A stretch of 64,000 nt of DNA from Arthrobacter subterraneus (GCF_900099735.1 NZ_FNDT01000011.1:1-64000); one strand, 5' to 3'; positions 1 to 10,861 are shown, counted from the stretch's first letter. Notes: generated by a model from the sequence alone, not told the origin. Translations and numbers: made by a program.

Positions 1-128
<128 letters not shown>

Positions 129-276
129 AAAAAATACGAACACAACACAAGCCCCCCGGAAAAAGAAGAACCCATGCTGCACAAAATTCGAAACCAGCCA
201 AAAAACCAGCCACCCCACACGAGAGCGAAACGACCAGCAAATCAACCAATCAAAAAACAATCGGTATCAACAAACA

Positions 277-300
277 TGGCACACTATTGAGTTCTCAAAC
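277..300 (-). promoter_or_regulatory. rRNA leader element upstream of 16S
   Basis: On the minus strand this reads TTTGAGAACTCAATAGTGTG followed by CCA. This conserved block is found in the pre-16S leader of many high-GC Gram-positive rRNA operons, where it is associated with antitermination and RNase III processing. It lies about 150 nt upstream of the mature 16S end and downstream of both promoters. Family recognition is from memory and the exact function here is inferred. Confidence 0.6.
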
Positions 301-365
301 AACAGAAGCACCCGGCACCAAACACAACCCTCAAGGCCGCATCATCGCTCCGGAGCAACTTTTCA

Positions 366-394
366 AACTTACCCGCCAAACCCCACCCCGTCAA
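366..394 (-). promoter_or_regulatory. rRNA promoter P2 (proximal)
   Basis: On the minus strand a -35 box TTGACG (389-394) and a -10 box TAAGTT (366-371) are separated by exactly 17 nt. This is the expected geometry for a strong vegetative-sigma promoter. It points toward the 16S gene about 240 nt away and lies upstream of the conserved leader element. Confidence 0.75.
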
Positions 395-496
395 ATCCAC
401 CCCTTCACCTCCACTTCGTGGCGACCATAAACAACCTGGTTTTCACTCGATGTGGATGGAGGGCCGGATCCGAAGTGATCGTCGGCGCGGATATAA

Positions 497-526
497 ACTC
501 TAGCACCCCGGCAGCGGACTTGTAAA
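497..526 (-). promoter_or_regulatory. rRNA promoter P1 (distal)
   Basis: On the minus strand a -35 box TTTACA (521-526) and a -10 box TAGAGT (497-502) are separated by 18 nt. It starts only 26 nt after the glgB stop codon, so rRNA transcription begins immediately behind the glycogen operon. No clear intrinsic terminator separates the two. The rest of the 129-552 gap contains no gene I can support. Confidence 0.65.
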
Positions 527-552
527 TCCGGCGGCCGGGGCCCCTTCGGAGG

Positions 553-3500
553 CTAGACCTGGGCGGGAGTGAGGTACAGAACGCCCAGCGGTGGAACCCG
601 CAGTTCAGCGTATGCAGGCAACCCGTTTGAGGCTCCCTCGACCGCTTCGACAACCCCCATGTTGCCAACCCCGGAACCGCCGAACTCCTCGGCATCGGTG
701 TTCAGCAGTTCAGTCCACTGGCCGGCCCACGGCATACCGACCCGGTATCCCTCGTGCGGGGAACCGGAGAAATTGGCGATGCAGACAAGCGGGTTTCCCT
801 GCGTGTCCCAGCGAATGAAGGACAACGTGTTGTGGGCGCCGTCGTTCTCATCGATCCATTGGAAGCCTGACGGATCGTTATCCCGCGCATAGAGCGCGGG
901 CGTATCCCGGTAGATGGAGTTGAGCGACTGCACCATCTTCTGCACGCCCTTGTGGGGAATGGTGTCAGAGAGCCACCAGTCAAGACCATGCTGCTCGGAC
1001 CATTCGGACTCCTGCGCGAACTCGGTGCCCATGAAGATCAGCTGCTTGCCGGGATGCGCCCACTGGAATGCGAGGTAGGCGCGCACGTTCGCCAGCTGCT
1101 GCCACCGGTCACCCGGCATCTTGCGAAGGAGCGAGCCTTTGCCGTGGACTACCTCGTCATGGCTGATCGGCAGCAGAAAGTTCTCGGTGTACGCGTAGAC
1201 CATGGAGAACGTTGCCTTGCCGTGGTGGTGCACCCGGTTGATCGGATCCTCGGCGATGTACTGCAGGGAGTCGTGCATCCAGCCCATGTTCCATTTGATC
1301 CCAAAGCCCAGGCCACCCTGGGCAGTGGGGCGGGTGACGCCGTCGAAAGCGGTCGATTCCTCAGCGATCATGACTATGCCGGGCACACGCTTATACGCGG
1401 TGGCGTTCACCTCCTGGAGGAAGGAAATCGCCTCAAGGTTCTCCCGGCCTCCGAAGCGGTTGGGCTGCCATTGGCCGTCCTCCCGCGAGTAGTCCAGGTA
1501 AAGCATGGATGCGACCGCGTCCACGCGCAGCCCGTCAATGTGGAATTCCTCCAGCCAGTACAGGGCGTTTGCGACAAGGAAGTTGCGTACCTCGCGCCGG
1601 CCAAAGTCGAAGATCAGTGTTCCCCAGTCAGGGTGTTCGCCCAGTTGGGGGTTGCCGTGCTCGTAGAGGGTGTCGCCGTCGAACCGGGCGAGTGCCCATT
1701 CATCCTTCGGGAAGTGGGCGGGGACCCAGTCCATGATGACGCCGATTCCTGCCTGGTGCAGCTTGTCCACGAGGTATTTGAAGTCGTCAGGGTGGCCGAA
1801 ACGCGCAGTCGGCGCGTAGTAGGACGTGACCTGATAACCCCAGGATCCACCGAACGGGTGTTCCGCGACAGGCATCAGCTCGACGTGGGTGAATCCCTGC
1901 CACTGCACGTACTCGACAAGCTGTTCAGCGAGTTGCTTGTAATCGAGTCCGAGGCGCCATGATCCAAGGTGGACTTCATACACGCTCATCGGACCATTGT
2001 GGGGATCCTTGCCGCTGCGTTCCTGGATCCATGCATCGTCACCGAAGGCATAGCGGGACTCCACGACGCGGGATCCGGTCAACGGCGGGACTTCGGTACC
2101 GCGGGCCATGGGATCTGCCTTCTCGCGCCATTGTCCGTCCCGCCCGAGAATCTCGAACTTGTAGCAGGCTCCGGCTTCAGCCCCGGGAACGAAGAGCTCC
2201 CAAATACCGGAGCTCCCGAGGGACCGCATGGCGTGGACCGATCCGTCCCAGCCGTTGAAATCAGCCTTTACCCGGACCGACTGTGCGTTGGGCGCCCACA
2301 CCGCAAAGCTCACGCCGGAAATGTCTCCCAACGCGGAGGCATAGCGGCGGACGTGCGCACCGAGCGCGGTCCACAGCGTCTCGTGCCGGCCTTCGGCGAT
2401 GAGGTGCATGTCGATTTCACCGAGGGTGGGAAGGAAGCGGTAAGCATCGTCGGTCAGCTGCGGGGCGCCGTCGTACACCACTTCCAGACGGTAATCGGGG
2501 ACATGCCCAGGGCGCTCGGGCTCCAGCGTTCCGACCCAGATGCCGTTGTGTTCGTGGCTCAGCTCAACCCGGCCGCTGCCTGTGACAACCACCACGCTCT
2601 CGGCGAGCCGGCGAAGGGTGCGGACCGTCACATGGCCGTGATGGTCAAGATGCGCTCCTAGCACAGCATGCGGCTGGTAGTAACGGCCTTCCGAGACGGC
2701 CTGCAGGATTTCGGTATCGACAGGAATGGGATCTCCGGGCGGCGTCCCGGCAGCGCCCTCACTGTGCGCAGCTTCTGCCGCGGGCGCCTTGCCGGTTTCC
2801 TGCGGGCCTGCTGTTGTCTCCTCCACAATCCCTTCCTGGTGGGCCTCTTCCTGGTCTGGCTTCTCCTCCACGCTCTGTTCCTCTGCGGCACGACCGCCCT
2901 TAAGCATCCGTCGAACTGCGGAAACAGGTACATCCACCCAATCTGGCCGGTTTCTCAATTCGTACACCACCTCATAGAGTGCCTTGTCAAGCCATAGTGC
3001 GCGGAACAGGACGCTCGCGCGGTCAACCGTTGTTCCGGCTTCGTCTGAATACCCTTCGAGGAAGGCTTCAACCGCCTCCGAGGCCCATGCTTCCGCAACC
3101 GACGGCGTTACTGAGCCCTCATGCACGCCCACCCCCGCTGCGTACTCGAGGGAACGGACCAGCCCGACGACGTCGCGGACCGGCACATCGGGCACGCTCC
3201 GTTCAGCCGCCGGCCGCAGTGGTTCCCCTTCGAAATCGAGGACCAGCCAGGCGCCCTCGCGTGTTGCAAGGATCTGCCCCAGATGAAGGTCGGCATGAAT
3301 GCGCTGGAGCTCCGGAAGCTTCTCCAGTCCCTGGACCTCGCGGGTGACCGACTGGATCTCCGCGTCGAAGGGTCCCACAGCGGAGCCCGCTTCCCGCCAG
3401 GCCCATTCGATGCGGCTGGCCAGTGATTCGCGGAACTCTGCCGCTTCGGCATCGGTTGCCGGGCGGCTCCCGAAGGCCTGCCCCAGCTGGGTGTGGACCC

Positions 3501-4278
3501 GCGCGACGACGCGGCCCAGTTCTGCGGCCTCCGCGGCAAACGGCTTACCCGCTTCGAGTGCCGTGAGCGCCTGCTTCCAGGCATCCTTGCTTCCGGTAAG
3601 GAATTCCCGCAGCACGCTGAGGTGACCGGTTATCCACTCACCGTCCGCCCGCGCGTCCTGCCAGCTGCCCATCACCCACCCGAACGTCTGCGGGACGTCC
3701 GTGCTTCCGGCATCTGTCAGTTTCGCGCTCACCTGAACGTCAGGGCTCTCACCGGCAGCGAGGACACGGAAAAACTTCAGAATCATGGGGGTCTTGCCCG
3801 AGGAGATCACAACCGAGGTGTTCGATTGCTCACCACCGAGCACGGAAATCCGGGCCGACGGCGGAACCCCGTTACTGGACGCGAAGTCGCCCAGCGCGGT
3901 GGCGGTGGTCCTTCCATCCGGTGTCCCGCCGCCGGTACGGATCAGCTCCAGCCACGCAGAGACGAAGACCGGGTCATGGGTGCCGTCATAGACGTAGCGG
4001 CGCCCAAGTTCGGCATGATCCGTCTCGCCCAGAAGGGCCGCGTCAGCGCCTTCAAGCGGCTCGGACCGGAAGGAAAGCGGAACATTGACGACGTCGAGTC
4101 TTCGCCCCGATTCGACTGCGACAAGGTGGACCTCGAGGCCCACCTCACCTGATGGATCCTCCAGGCGGATCCCGCCGGCACGGCTCAGGGAAATCTCCCT
4201 GCCTTTCGATGGGAACCAGCGCTGGCTGGGCATCCAGGCCGCAAGCAGTTCGGGAAGGGGTGAAGTCGGTGCGTCCAT
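553..4278 (-). CDS. glgB: Maltokinase - 1,4-alpha-glucan branching enzyme fusion
   Basis: Two enzymes in one 1241-residue chain. Residues about 1-450 match maltokinase (Mak), which makes maltose-1-phosphate from maltose and [11 protein letters not shown] near 330 is the phosphotransferase catalytic loop and DFEGEP near 348 the metal-binding motif. An acidic Glu/Pro/Ala linker (about 460-510) leads to a full-length GH13 branching enzyme, about 515-1241. Its GLRVDAV (nucleophile Asp near 918), AEES (acid Glu near 972) and SHDEVVH (near 1040) fall where E. coli GlgB residues 405, 458 and 526 would map. The ATG at 4278 is chosen because it overlaps the treS stop (TAATG); an 82-residue upstream extension is open but looks unrelated. 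Last gene of glgE-treS-mak/glgB. The Mak half should feed GlgE and the GlgB half should branch its product. Confidence 0.95.
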   Translation of the reverse strand: MDAPTSPLPELLAAWMPSQRWFPSKGREISLSRAGGIRLEDPSGEVGLEVHLVAVESGRRLDVVNVPLSFRSEPLEGADAALLGETDHAELGRRYVYDGTHDPVFVSAWLELIRTGGGTPDGRTTATALGDFASSNGVPPSARISVLGGEQSNTSVVISSGKTPMILKFFRVLAAGESPDVQVSAKLTDAGSTDVPQTFGWVMGSWQDARADGEWITGHLSVLREFLTGSKDAWKQALTALEAGKPFAAEAAELGRVVARVHTQLGQAFGSRPATDAEAAEFRESLASRIEWAWREAGSAVGPFDAEIQSVTREVQGLEKLPELQRIHADLHLGQILATREGAWLVLDFEGEPLRPAAERSVPDVPVRDVVGLVRSLEYAAGVGVHEGSVTPSVAEAWASEAVEAFLEGYSDEAGTTVDRASVLFRALWLDKALYEVVYELRNRPDWVDVPVSAVRRMLKGGRAAEEQSVEEKPDQEEAHQEGIVEETTAGPQETGKAPAAEAAHSEGAAGTPPGDPIPVDTEILQAVSEGRYYQPHAVLGAHLDHHGHVTVRTLRRLAESVVVVTGSGRVELSHEHNGIWVGTLEPERPGHVPDYRLEVVYDGAPQLTDDAYRFLPTLGEIDMHLIAEGRHETLWTALGAHVRRYASALGDISGVSFAVWAPNAQSVRVKADFNGWDGSVHAMRSLGSSGIWELFVPGAEAGACYKFEILGRDGQWREKADPMARGTEVPPLTGSRVVESRYAFGDDAWIQERSGKDPHNGPMSVYEVHLGSWRLGLDYKQLAEQLVEYVQWQGFTHVELMPVAEHPFGGSWGYQVTSYYAPTARFGHPDDFKYLVDKLHQAGIGVIMDWVPAHFPKDEWALARFDGDTLYEHGNPQLGEHPDWGTLIFDFGRREVRNFLVANALYWLEEFHIDGLRVDAVASMLYLDYSREDGQWQPNRFGGRENLEAISFLQEVNATAYKRVPGIVMIAEESTAFDGVTRPTAQGGLGFGIKWNMGWMHDSLQYIAEDPINRVHHHGKATFSMVYAYTENFLLPISHDEVVHGKGSLLRKMPGDRWQQLANVRAYLAFQWAHPGKQLIFMGTEFAQESEWSEQHGLDWWLSDTIPHKGVQKMVQSLNSIYRDTPALYARDNDPSGFQWIDENDGAHNTLSFIRWDTQGNPLVCIANFSGSPHEGYRVGMPWAGQWTELLNTDAEEFGGSGVGNMGVVEAVEGASNGLPAYAELRVPPLGVLYLTPAQV

Positions 4279-6044
4279 TACTGTGCTGCCTCCGAAATAG
4301 GGATTACGGGGATGGCTTCGGTATGTGGAGATGCGACATTCGAGCTGGCCGAACGCAGGCGCAACCAGTAGAAGTCGTGGCTGCCCAGCGTGAGCGTGAG
4401 GCCTCCCTCTTCGCCGAAGGCCGGGAATGGGGTGCCGCCGAAGAGGTCCCGCAGTCCCCGACCGGAGTACTCCGGAAGGTGGAGACGCGCCGCGACCGGG
4501 TGCTGGGAGAGATTGAAGACGCACAGAATGACTTCCGGCTGCTCTCCTTCGGCGTTTCCGGCTTCGACCTCACGGATGAAGGCGAGGACCGGCTCAGCTT
4601 CGGTGGGCACGTTGCGGTAAGACCCCAGGCCGAACGCGGGGTGCGACCGCCGAACCGCGAGCATCTGGCGCATCCAGTGAAGCAGTGAACTGGAGCTTGC
4701 CAGCTGCGCTTCAACGTTGACGTGGTTGTAGTGGTAGACGAGGGACTGCACCACCGGGAGGTAGAGCTTTCCCGGGTCCGCCGTGGAGAAGCCGGCATTC
4801 CGGTCCGGGTTCCACTGCATCGGCGTGCGTGAAGCGTCGCGGTCCTCGAGCCAGATGTTGTCGCCCATACCGATCTCGTCGCCGTAGTACAGGAAGGGAC
4901 TTCCCGGCAGGGACAGAAGCAGGGCATGGATGAGTTCCACTTCGGCGCGGGAATTGTCCAGCAACGGCGAAAGCCGGCGCCGGATACCGATGTTGGCCCG
5001 CATCCGGGAATCAGGGGCGTACCAGCCGAGCATCGCCTCACGTTCCTCGTTGGTCACCATCTCGAGGGTGAGTTCGTCATGGTTGCGGAGGAAAGTTCCC
5101 CACTGCGCCCCTGACGGGATATCCGGAGTCTCCGCCATCGTTTCGATGATCGGGGCAGCCTTCTGGTCGCGAAGCGCGTAGAACAGCCGCGGCATGATCG
5201 GGAAGTGGAAGCACATGTGGCATTCCGCGCCGTCGTCGTCGCCGAAATATTCAACCACCTCTTCCGGCATTTGGTTTGCTTCGGCGATGATGACGCGGCC
5301 GGGATAGTTTTCGTCAACCATGGCCCGCAGGTCCTTGAGGAACTTGTGGGTGGCGGGAAGGTTTTCGCAGTTTGTGCCCTCTTCCTCGAAGAGGTATGGA
5401 ATTGCGTCCGCCCGGAAGCCGTCGATTCCCTGGTCGAGCCAGAAGCGTACGACGTCAAAGAGTGCCTCGATCACCTTCGGGTTTTCGAAGTTGAGGTCCG
5501 GCTGGTGGCTGAAGAACCGGTGCCAGAAGAACTGCCTGCGCACAGGGTCGAAGGTCCAGTTGGACTCTTCGGTGTCCACGAAGATGATGCGCGCGTCCTG
5601 GTACTTCTCGTCCGTGTCACTCCAGACATAGAAGTCACCGTACGGCCCGTCCGGATCCGTCCGTGATTCCTCGAACCACTGGTGTTTGTCAGAGGTGTGG
5701 TTCAGCGGAAGGTCGATGATGACGCGCACGCCGCGCGCATGCGCCTCAGCCACCAGGCGCTTGAAATCACTCAGGCTCCCGAACTCGTCGAGGACATCGT
5801 AGTAATCCGCGATGTCGTAACCGCCGTCGCGCAGCGGGGACTTGAAGAACGGCGGAAGCCACAGGCAGTCGACCCCAAGCCATTGCAGGTAGTCGAGCTT
5901 GTCGATAAGACCCGTGAAGTCTCCGGAGCCGTCGCCGTTGGCGTCCGCGAAACCACGCACCAACACTTCATAGAACACCGCCTTGCGATACCAGTGGGGG
6001 TCATGCGCAAGACCGGGGGCATGTAGCTGAAACGGGTTCGCCAC
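4278..6044 (-). CDS. treS: Trehalose synthase (maltose glucosyltransferase)
   Basis: GH13 enzyme that interconverts trehalose and maltose, 588 residues, a usual TreS length. The four GH13 regions are visible: DLPLNHTS near 110, [10 protein letters not shown] with the nucleophile Asp near 211, the acid Glu in AEANQ near 254, and RNHDELT near 322. GCENLP-like [10 protein letters not shown] after the nucleophile is typical of TreS. Start is GTG, overlapping the glgE stop by one base (TAGTG), and the stop overlaps the next gene the same way. Together with Mak and GlgE this completes the trehalose-to-glucan route. Cytoplasmic; no signal peptide. Confidence 0.96.
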   Translation of the reverse strand: MANPFQLHAPGLAHDPHWYRKAVFYEVLVRGFADANGDGSGDFTGLIDKLDYLQWLGVDCLWLPPFFKSPLRDGGYDIADYYDVLDEFGSLSDFKRLVAEAHARGVRVIIDLPLNHTSDKHQWFEESRTDPDGPYGDFYVWSDTDEKYQDARIIFVDTEESNWTFDPVRRQFFWHRFFSHQPDLNFENPKVIEALFDVVRFWLDQGIDGFRADAIPYLFEEEGTNCENLPATHKFLKDLRAMVDENYPGRVIIAEANQMPEEVVEYFGDDDGAECHMCFHFPIMPRLFYALRDQKAAPIIETMAETPDIPSGAQWGTFLRNHDELTLEMVTNEEREAMLGWYAPDSRMRANIGIRRRLSPLLDNSRAEVELIHALLLSLPGSPFLYYGDEIGMGDNIWLEDRDASRTPMQWNPDRNAGFSTADPGKLYLPVVQSLVYHYNHVNVEAQLASSSSLLHWMRQMLAVRRSHPAFGLGSYRNVPTEAEPVLAFIREVEAGNAEGEQPEVILCVFNLSQHPVAARLHLPEYSGRGLRDLFGGTPFPAFGEEGGLTLTLGSHDFYWLRLRSASSNVASPHTEAIPVIPISEAAQ

Positions 6045-8104
6045 TAACTCGTCCTCCTGACGGAAAGGATATGTGCTGGTTCAACATGGGCGTCCAGCCT
6101 GACATAGTTATGGGCTCCCCATTGCCAACTCTGACCGGTGATGAGGTCATCGACCCAGAAAGTGCCGTCCTCGTTCCAGTCCTCGCCCGAGAGGCCAAGC
6201 GCCTCAAGATTGAGGGATACGGTGCACTCCCGCGCACTGTGCGGATCAACATTGACCACGATGATCAGCGTGTCCTTCCCCTGCCCGTCCTCACCGAGAC
6301 CGGCCTTGTGCTTGGAGAAGGCCACGGTGGCGGAGTCTGTGGTGCTGTGAACCGTAAGGTTCTCGAGATCACCGAGTGCCGGATGCGAGCGGCGGATCTC
6401 GTTCAGCCGTGTCAGGAAGGGGGCGAGGCTCCGGCCCTGCGCTTCGGCGGCTTCGTAATCACGTGGGCGGTACTGGAATTTCTCGTTGTCGATGTACTCT
6501 TCCGCCCCCGGGCGTGCGACGTGCTCGTACAGTTCGTAGCCGGAATAAATGCCCCACAATGGGCTCGCCATGGAAGCGAGGACAGCCCTGACCTTGAAGG
6601 CTGCCGGGCCGCCGTACTGGAGGTATTCCGTCAGGATATCGGGAGTGTTGACGAAGAAATTGGGCCGGAAGAACGCAGGAGTTTCCCTGCTGACCTCCGT
6701 GAAGTACTGCTCCAACTCTTCCTTGGTATTCCGCCAGGTGAAGTACGTGTAGGACTGCTGGAATCCGGCGCGCCCCAGGGCGTGCATCATGGCGGGGCGC
6801 GTGAATGCCTCGGCGAGGAAGACAACGTCGGGGTGCTTCGCGTTCACCTTCGCAATGAGCCACTCCCAGAACTGCACGGGCTTGGTATGCGGATTATCCA
6901 CCCGGAAAATACGCACACCGTGGCTGACCCACAGAAGCACGATGCGCAGGACCTCGTTGTAGATGCCGTCCGGGTCATTGTCGAAGTTGATCGGATAGAT
7001 GTCCTGGTACTTCTTCGGGGGGTTCTCGGCGTACGCGATCGAACCGTCCACGCGGGTGGTGAACCACTCGGGATGCTCCGTGACCCAGGGGTGGTCCGGG
7101 GACGCCTGCAGCGCGAGGTCCAGGGCGATCTCGAGATTCAGTTCGGCGGCACGCTGGACGAAGGCGTCGAAGTCCTCGAACGTACCGAGATCCGGATGGA
7201 TCGCGTCATGGCCGCCTTCGGGAGCACCAATCGCCCAGGGCGAACCGGGGTCACCGGGCCCTGCGTTCAGGGTGTTGTTGGGCCCCTTGCGGTGTGAGGT
7301 TCCGATCGGATGGATCGGCGGGAGGTAGACGACATCGAAACCCATCTGCGCGACGGCGGGCAGGCGCTTGGCGGCAGTTGTGAAATTACCGGAGGTCCAC
7401 TGGGCGGTAGAGGGGTCGTAGGAAGCACCCTCAGACCGCGGGAAGAATTCATACCAGGCGCCCCGCCCGGCTGCTTCGCGCTCCACCAGGATGGGGTACG
7501 CCCGGGAGGGTGTCACCAGGTCCCGGAGCGGCTCGCGCTCGACCGCAGCGCGGATGTCGGCTGAGTGGCCGGCGGCAAGCCGCTCATCAACCGGCAGCTC
7601 CCGGTTCCGCAGCCGCTCTGCACTGGCGACGAAGAGTTCACGCTCAGCCTGCGGCCTGGCAGCTGCATGGGTGGAGAAGAGGACAGCGCCCTCCTCCAGC
7701 ATGAGCTCGACGTCGACGCCGGCCGCGATCTTCACGCTCGCGTTGTGGTGCCAGGTTTCGTAGAGGTCGCTCCAGCCTTCGATCAGGAAGGAGTGAAGCC
7801 CTTCCTTGGGGGGCCGCAGTCTGCCCTCGTACCGGTCCGTACCGAGGCCCAGGGGCGTCAACCGTACCCGCTGCACTTCGGTTCCATTCGGATCGAGCAG
7901 CACCGCCGACACACCGAGTTGATCGTGTCCTTCACGGAACACCGTCGCTCCAACCACAATGTCTGATCCCGGAATGGCCTTTGAGGGAAACAATCCAGCC
8001 TCAACCACCGGGGAGACCTTGGTGATGGGAATTCTTCCGAACCGCAAATCTTCGCCCATTGATGCGCCTGTCCTTGTTTGTGTCGCCTCGCTCGAAGTGG
8101 TCAC
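6044..8104 (-). CDS. glgE: Alpha-1,4-glucan:maltose-1-phosphate maltosyltransferase
   Basis: Transfers maltosyl units from maltose-1-phosphate onto alpha-glucan. It has 686 residues from the GTG at 8104, in the normal GlgE range. Diagnostic GH13_3 motifs are [11 protein letters not shown] (nucleophile Asp near 401) and FLAEAFTRP (Glu near 431). The N-terminal part is the GlgE beta-sandwich domain. Start choice: GTG 8104 has no Shine-Dalgarno sequence but sits exactly 7 nt after TAACGT, so a leaderless start is plausible. An internal ATG at 8059 ([11 protein letters not shown]) preceded by AAGGACAGG is the alternative and may match orthologue starts better. First gene of the glgE-treS-mak/glgB operon, divergent from glgP. 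Confidence 0.95.
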   Translation of the reverse strand: MTTSSEATQTRTGASMGEDLRFGRIPITKVSPVVEAGLFPSKAIPGSDIVVGATVFREGHDQLGVSAVLLDPNGTEVQRVRLTPLGLGTDRYEGRLRPPKEGLHSFLIEGWSDLYETWHHNASVKIAAGVDVELMLEEGAVLFSTHAAARPQAERELFVASAERLRNRELPVDERLAAGHSADIRAAVEREPLRDLVTPSRAYPILVEREAAGRGAWYEFFPRSEGASYDPSTAQWTSGNFTTAAKRLPAVAQMGFDVVYLPPIHPIGTSHRKGPNNTLNAGPGDPGSPWAIGAPEGGHDAIHPDLGTFEDFDAFVQRAAELNLEIALDLALQASPDHPWVTEHPEWFTTRVDGSIAYAENPPKKYQDIYPINFDNDPDGIYNEVLRIVLLWVSHGVRIFRVDNPHTKPVQFWEWLIAKVNAKHPDVVFLAEAFTRPAMMHALGRAGFQQSYTYFTWRNTKEELEQYFTEVSRETPAFFRPNFFVNTPDILTEYLQYGGPAAFKVRAVLASMASPLWGIYSGYELYEHVARPGAEEYIDNEKFQYRPRDYEAAEAQGRSLAPFLTRLNEIRRSHPALGDLENLTVHSTTDSATVAFSKHKAGLGEDGQGKDTLIIVVNVDPHSARECTVSLNLEALGLSGEDWNEDGTFWVDDLITGQSWQWGAHNYVRLDAHVEPAHILSVRRTS

Positions 8105-8117
8105 AGACTAGACGTTA
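8105..8117 (-). promoter_or_regulatory. Putative leaderless promoter -10 of glgE
   Basis: Minus-strand TAACGT (8112-8117), then 7 nt, then the GTG of glgE. This spacing would put the transcription start on or next to the start codon. The -35 match is weak. Inferred from spacing only. Confidence 0.5.
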
Positions 8118-8145
8118 GCCATTATCGGGCCAGATTGCTAAGGGG

Positions 8146-8160
8146 ACTTCCTAAGGAAGT
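8146..8160. promoter_or_regulatory. Perfect 7-1-7 palindrome between glgE and glgP
   Basis: ACTTCCTAAGGAAGT is a perfect inverted repeat in the divergent glgE/glgP intergenic region, about 42 bp upstream of the glgE start and 88 bp upstream of glgP. Symmetry and position suggest a dimeric regulator site. No regulator gene is adjacent and I do not recognise the motif. Confidence 0.4.
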
Positions 8161-8179
8161 CGAGTGTTGCGCGTCACAA

Positions 8180-8193
8180 TGCAAGCGTTTACG
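8180..8193. promoter_or_regulatory. LacI-family-type operator between glgE and glgP
   Basis: TGCAAGCGTTTACG matches the LacI/GalR-family pattern TGNAANCGNTTNCA at every fixed position except the last. The central CG dyad flanked by AA and TT is the hallmark. It lies 55-69 bp before glgP and 75-88 bp before glgE, so one repressor (MalR-, CcpA- or GalR-like) could act on both directions. No LacI-type gene is in the window, so the regulator would act in trans. Confidence 0.5.
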
Positions 8194-8235
8194 CACATGC
8201 GGCCCCAGGACGTACTCCAGCTCTGAAATGTACGC

Positions 8236-8248
8236 TAACCTACCCAAC
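8236..8248 (+). promoter_or_regulatory. Putative leaderless promoter -10 of glgP
   Basis: TAACCT (8236-8241), then 7 nt, then the GTG of glgP, with no Shine-Dalgarno sequence. Same arrangement as glgE on the other strand. Confidence 0.5.
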
Positions 8249-10861
8249 GTGAAGGCAATCCGAAGGTTTACTGTCCGTACCGTTCTTCCGTCGAGCATTG
8301 CCCCGCTGGGTAAGCTGGCCGGCAACCTGCGCTGGTCCTGGCACCTGCCGACCGCGCGCCTGTTCCATGACATCAATCCGGAGGCCTGGGAGGCCAGCGG
8401 CCATGACCCTGTGCAGTTCCTCGGCTCGGTCACCCGCGAACAGCTCCAGCGGATCGCAGCGAACCAGGAACTCGTTGCGCGGATCAGGGATCTGGGAGAG
8501 GACCTCGATCGTTACCTCTCCGAACCGCGCTGGTACCAGTCGCTCGGGGAGGACGCGCCCCGGTCCATCGCCTACTTCTCGCCCGAGTACGGCATCAGCG
8601 CTGTGCTGCCCCAGTATTCCGGCGGCCTGGGGATCCTCGCCGGTGACCACCTCAAGGCGGCATCCGACCTGGGCGTCCCGCTGGTCGGTGTCGGCCTCCT
8701 CTACCAGGCGGGCTATTTCAAGCAGTCCCTTTCACGGGATGCCTGGCAGCAGGAAACCTACCCGGTCCTGGATCCCGACAACCTGCCGCTGACGCTGCTG
8801 CGCGAGGCCGATGGTTCAGCCGCGACGGTGGTGCTGCCGCTTCCGAACGGCCGCGAACTGCTCGCGCATATCTGGCGGGCCGACGTCGGCCGCGTGCCCC
8901 TCCTGCTGCTGGATTCCAACGTGCCGGGTAATGACGAAGCGGCCCGCAATGTGACCGACCGCCTCTACGGCGGCGGCGGTGACCAGCGTCTGCAGCAGGA
9001 ACTTCTGCTCGGCATGGGCGGTGTAAAGGCGCTGCGGATCTTCCAGCGGCTCACAGGTTCACCCGCGCCGGAGGTCTTCCACACCAACGAGGGCCACGCC
9101 GGATTCCTTGGAATCGAACGCATCCGTGAGCTGATGGACTCCTCGAACGAGCAGCCGATGTCCTGGGAGGAAGCCCTGACAGCCGGACGCGCGTCGACGG
9201 TGTTCACCACGCATACACCGGTCCCTGCGGGCATCGACCGTTTCGAGCGGGCCCAGATCCAGCACTTCTTCGATGCGGGTCTGGCGCCGTCAGTGCCCAC
9301 CGAACGTGTCCTGGAACTCGGTGCCGAAAACTACGAGGGCGGCGACAGCTCAAAGTTCAATATGGCCGTCATGGGTCTGCGCCTCGCACAGCGCGCCAAC
9401 GGGGTGGCGAAGCTGCACGGCGAAGTGTCCCGCGAGATGTTTTCCGGGCTCTGGCCGGGATTCGACTCAAGGGAAGTTCCCATCAGCTCCGTGACCAACG
9501 GCGTGCACGTGCCCACCTGGGTGGATCCCCTCATCGCGGACTTCGCGCGGGAGAGCTTCGGCACGGAATCGGTCCTCGACCCGCAGTGGTCCCGGGTGTA
9601 CGACGTCGAGGACGCAGACATCTGGCGGCTGCGCCGGATCATGCGCTCAAACCTCATTGACGACGTCCGTTCGCGGTTGCGGTCTTCCTGGAAGAAGCGC
9701 GGCGCTGCCGACGCCGAGCTCGCCTGGACGGATAATGTCCTCGATCCGGACGTACTGACCATCGGGTTTGCGCGCCGGGTTCCCACCTACAAGCGGCTCA
9801 CCCTGATGCTGCGGGACCCTGACCGCCTTAAGGCACTTCTGCTCCATCCGACCAACCCCATCCAGCTGGTCATCGCAGGAAAGTCACACCCTGCCGACGA
9901 GCAGGGCAAGCGGATGATCCAGGATCTGGTCCGGTTCACTGACGACCCCGAGGTCCGGCACCGGATCGTCTTCCTGCCCAATTACGACATTGCGATGGCC
10001 CGCACCCTCTTCCCCGGCTGCGATGTGTGGCTCAACAACCCGCTCCGCCCACTCGAGGCGTGCGGCACGTCGGGCATGAAATCGGCCATCAACGGCGGGC
10101 TCAACCTGTCGGTGCTGGACGGTTGGTGGGATGAAATGTACGACGGCGACAACGGGTGGGCGATCCCCACCGCAAATAACGGCGCCTCGACTGAGGAACG
10201 TGACGATATCGAGGCGGCGGCTCTGTACGACCTCATCGAGGAGCAGGTTGCACCCCGCTTCTACAACACCGTCCGGCCTGCTGACGCGGGAGCCGCGGGG
10301 CCGTCCGCTTCATCAAAGGACGGCGTCCCCCACCAGTGGGTGGCGATGATCAAGCACACCATGGCAAACCTTGGACCCGCCGTCTCCGCCGAGCGGATGC
10401 TGCAGGATTACGTCGGCCAGCTGTATCAGCCCGCCTGCCGTTCCGGGCGCCTCGCGGTGGCCGACGGCTACAGGTTTGCACGGCAGGCCGCGTCCTGGCG
10501 TTCGAGGATCAAGGACGGCTGGTCGGCGGTCCAGGTTGAGCATGTCGACTCGCTGGGGGTCTCCGAGGATCCGCAGATCGGCGATTCCCTCACCGTTAAC
10601 GCCTACGTGTCACTGGGCAGCCTGAACCCGGAGGATGTTGTTGTGGAAGTGGTCTACGGCCGCGCTTCGGACAGCGACGACCTCAGCGACGTGGCGGTCG
10701 CAGAACTGAAGGTCTCCGAGGACCTCGGCAGGGGCCGGTTCCTGTTCGAAGGCGGCATTGTCATTGATCACTCCGGGTCCTTCGGCTACACCGTCCGGGT
10801 TCTCCCGCAGCATGAGAGCCTTGCGTCCAAGGCGGAGCTGGGGCTCGTTGTGAATGCCTAG
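8249..10861 (+). CDS. glgP: Alpha-glucan (glycogen) phosphorylase
   Basis: GT35 phosphorylase releasing glucose-1-phosphate from alpha-glucan ends; 870 residues from GTG 8249. It is the long actinobacterial type with an N-terminal DUF3417-like segment (RRFTVRTVLP, NLRWSWH). The pyridoxal-phosphate lysine lies in EACGTSGMKSAINGG near residue 610, and HTNEGHAGF is also present. GTG 8249 is chosen because the protein family begins around KAIRRFTV and a TANNNT hexamer sits 7 nt before it; an ATG at 8228 would add 7 residues. Divergent from glgE. It ends in a convergent 4-bp overlap with glgX, a CTAG palindrome that supplies both stop codons. Confidence 0.94.
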   Translation: MKAIRRFTVRTVLPSSIAPLGKLAGNLRWSWHLPTARLFHDINPEAWEASGHDPVQFLGSVTREQLQRIAANQELVARIRDLGEDLDRYLSEPRWYQSLGEDAPRSIAYFSPEYGISAVLPQYSGGLGILAGDHLKAASDLGVPLVGVGLLYQAGYFKQSLSRDAWQQETYPVLDPDNLPLTLLREADGSAATVVLPLPNGRELLAHIWRADVGRVPLLLLDSNVPGNDEAARNVTDRLYGGGGDQRLQQELLLGMGGVKALRIFQRLTGSPAPEVFHTNEGHAGFLGIERIRELMDSSNEQPMSWEEALTAGRASTVFTTHTPVPAGIDRFERAQIQHFFDAGLAPSVPTERVLELGAENYEGGDSSKFNMAVMGLRLAQRANGVAKLHGEVSREMFSGLWPGFDSREVPISSVTNGVHVPTWVDPLIADFARESFGTESVLDPQWSRVYDVEDADIWRLRRIMRSNLIDDVRSRLRSSWKKRGAADAELAWTDNVLDPDVLTIGFARRVPTYKRLTLMLRDPDRLKALLLHPTNPIQLVIAGKSHPADEQGKRMIQDLVRFTDDPEVRHRIVFLPNYDIAMARTLFPGCDVWLNNPLRPLEACGTSGMKSAINGGLNLSVLDGWWDEMYDGDNGWAIPTANNGASTEERDDIEAAALYDLIEEQVAPRFYNTVRPADAGAAGPSASSKDGVPHQWVAMIKHTMANLGPAVSAERMLQDYVGQLYQPACRSGRLAVADGYRFARQAASWRSRIKDGWSAVQVEHVDSLGVSEDPQIGDSLTVNAYVSLGSLNPEDVVVEVVYGRASDSDDLSDVAVAELKVSEDLGRGRFLFEGGIVIDHSGSFGYTVRVLPQHESLASKAELGLVVNA

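Noticed and set aside
952-1962. 336-codon plus-strand open frame over glgB
   Set aside because: Exact antisense of a conserved enzyme in high-GC DNA; no family motif. The same holds for long antisense frames at 6071-7297, 10912-12552, 13833-15344, 23287-24258, 24754-25863, 32519-34216, 34949-36469, 51874-53535 and 62129-63328.
4279-4524. 82-residue N-terminal extension of the Mak-GlgB fusion
   Set aside because: It lies inside treS in another frame and shows no maltokinase similarity; the TAATG overlap supports the internal ATG.
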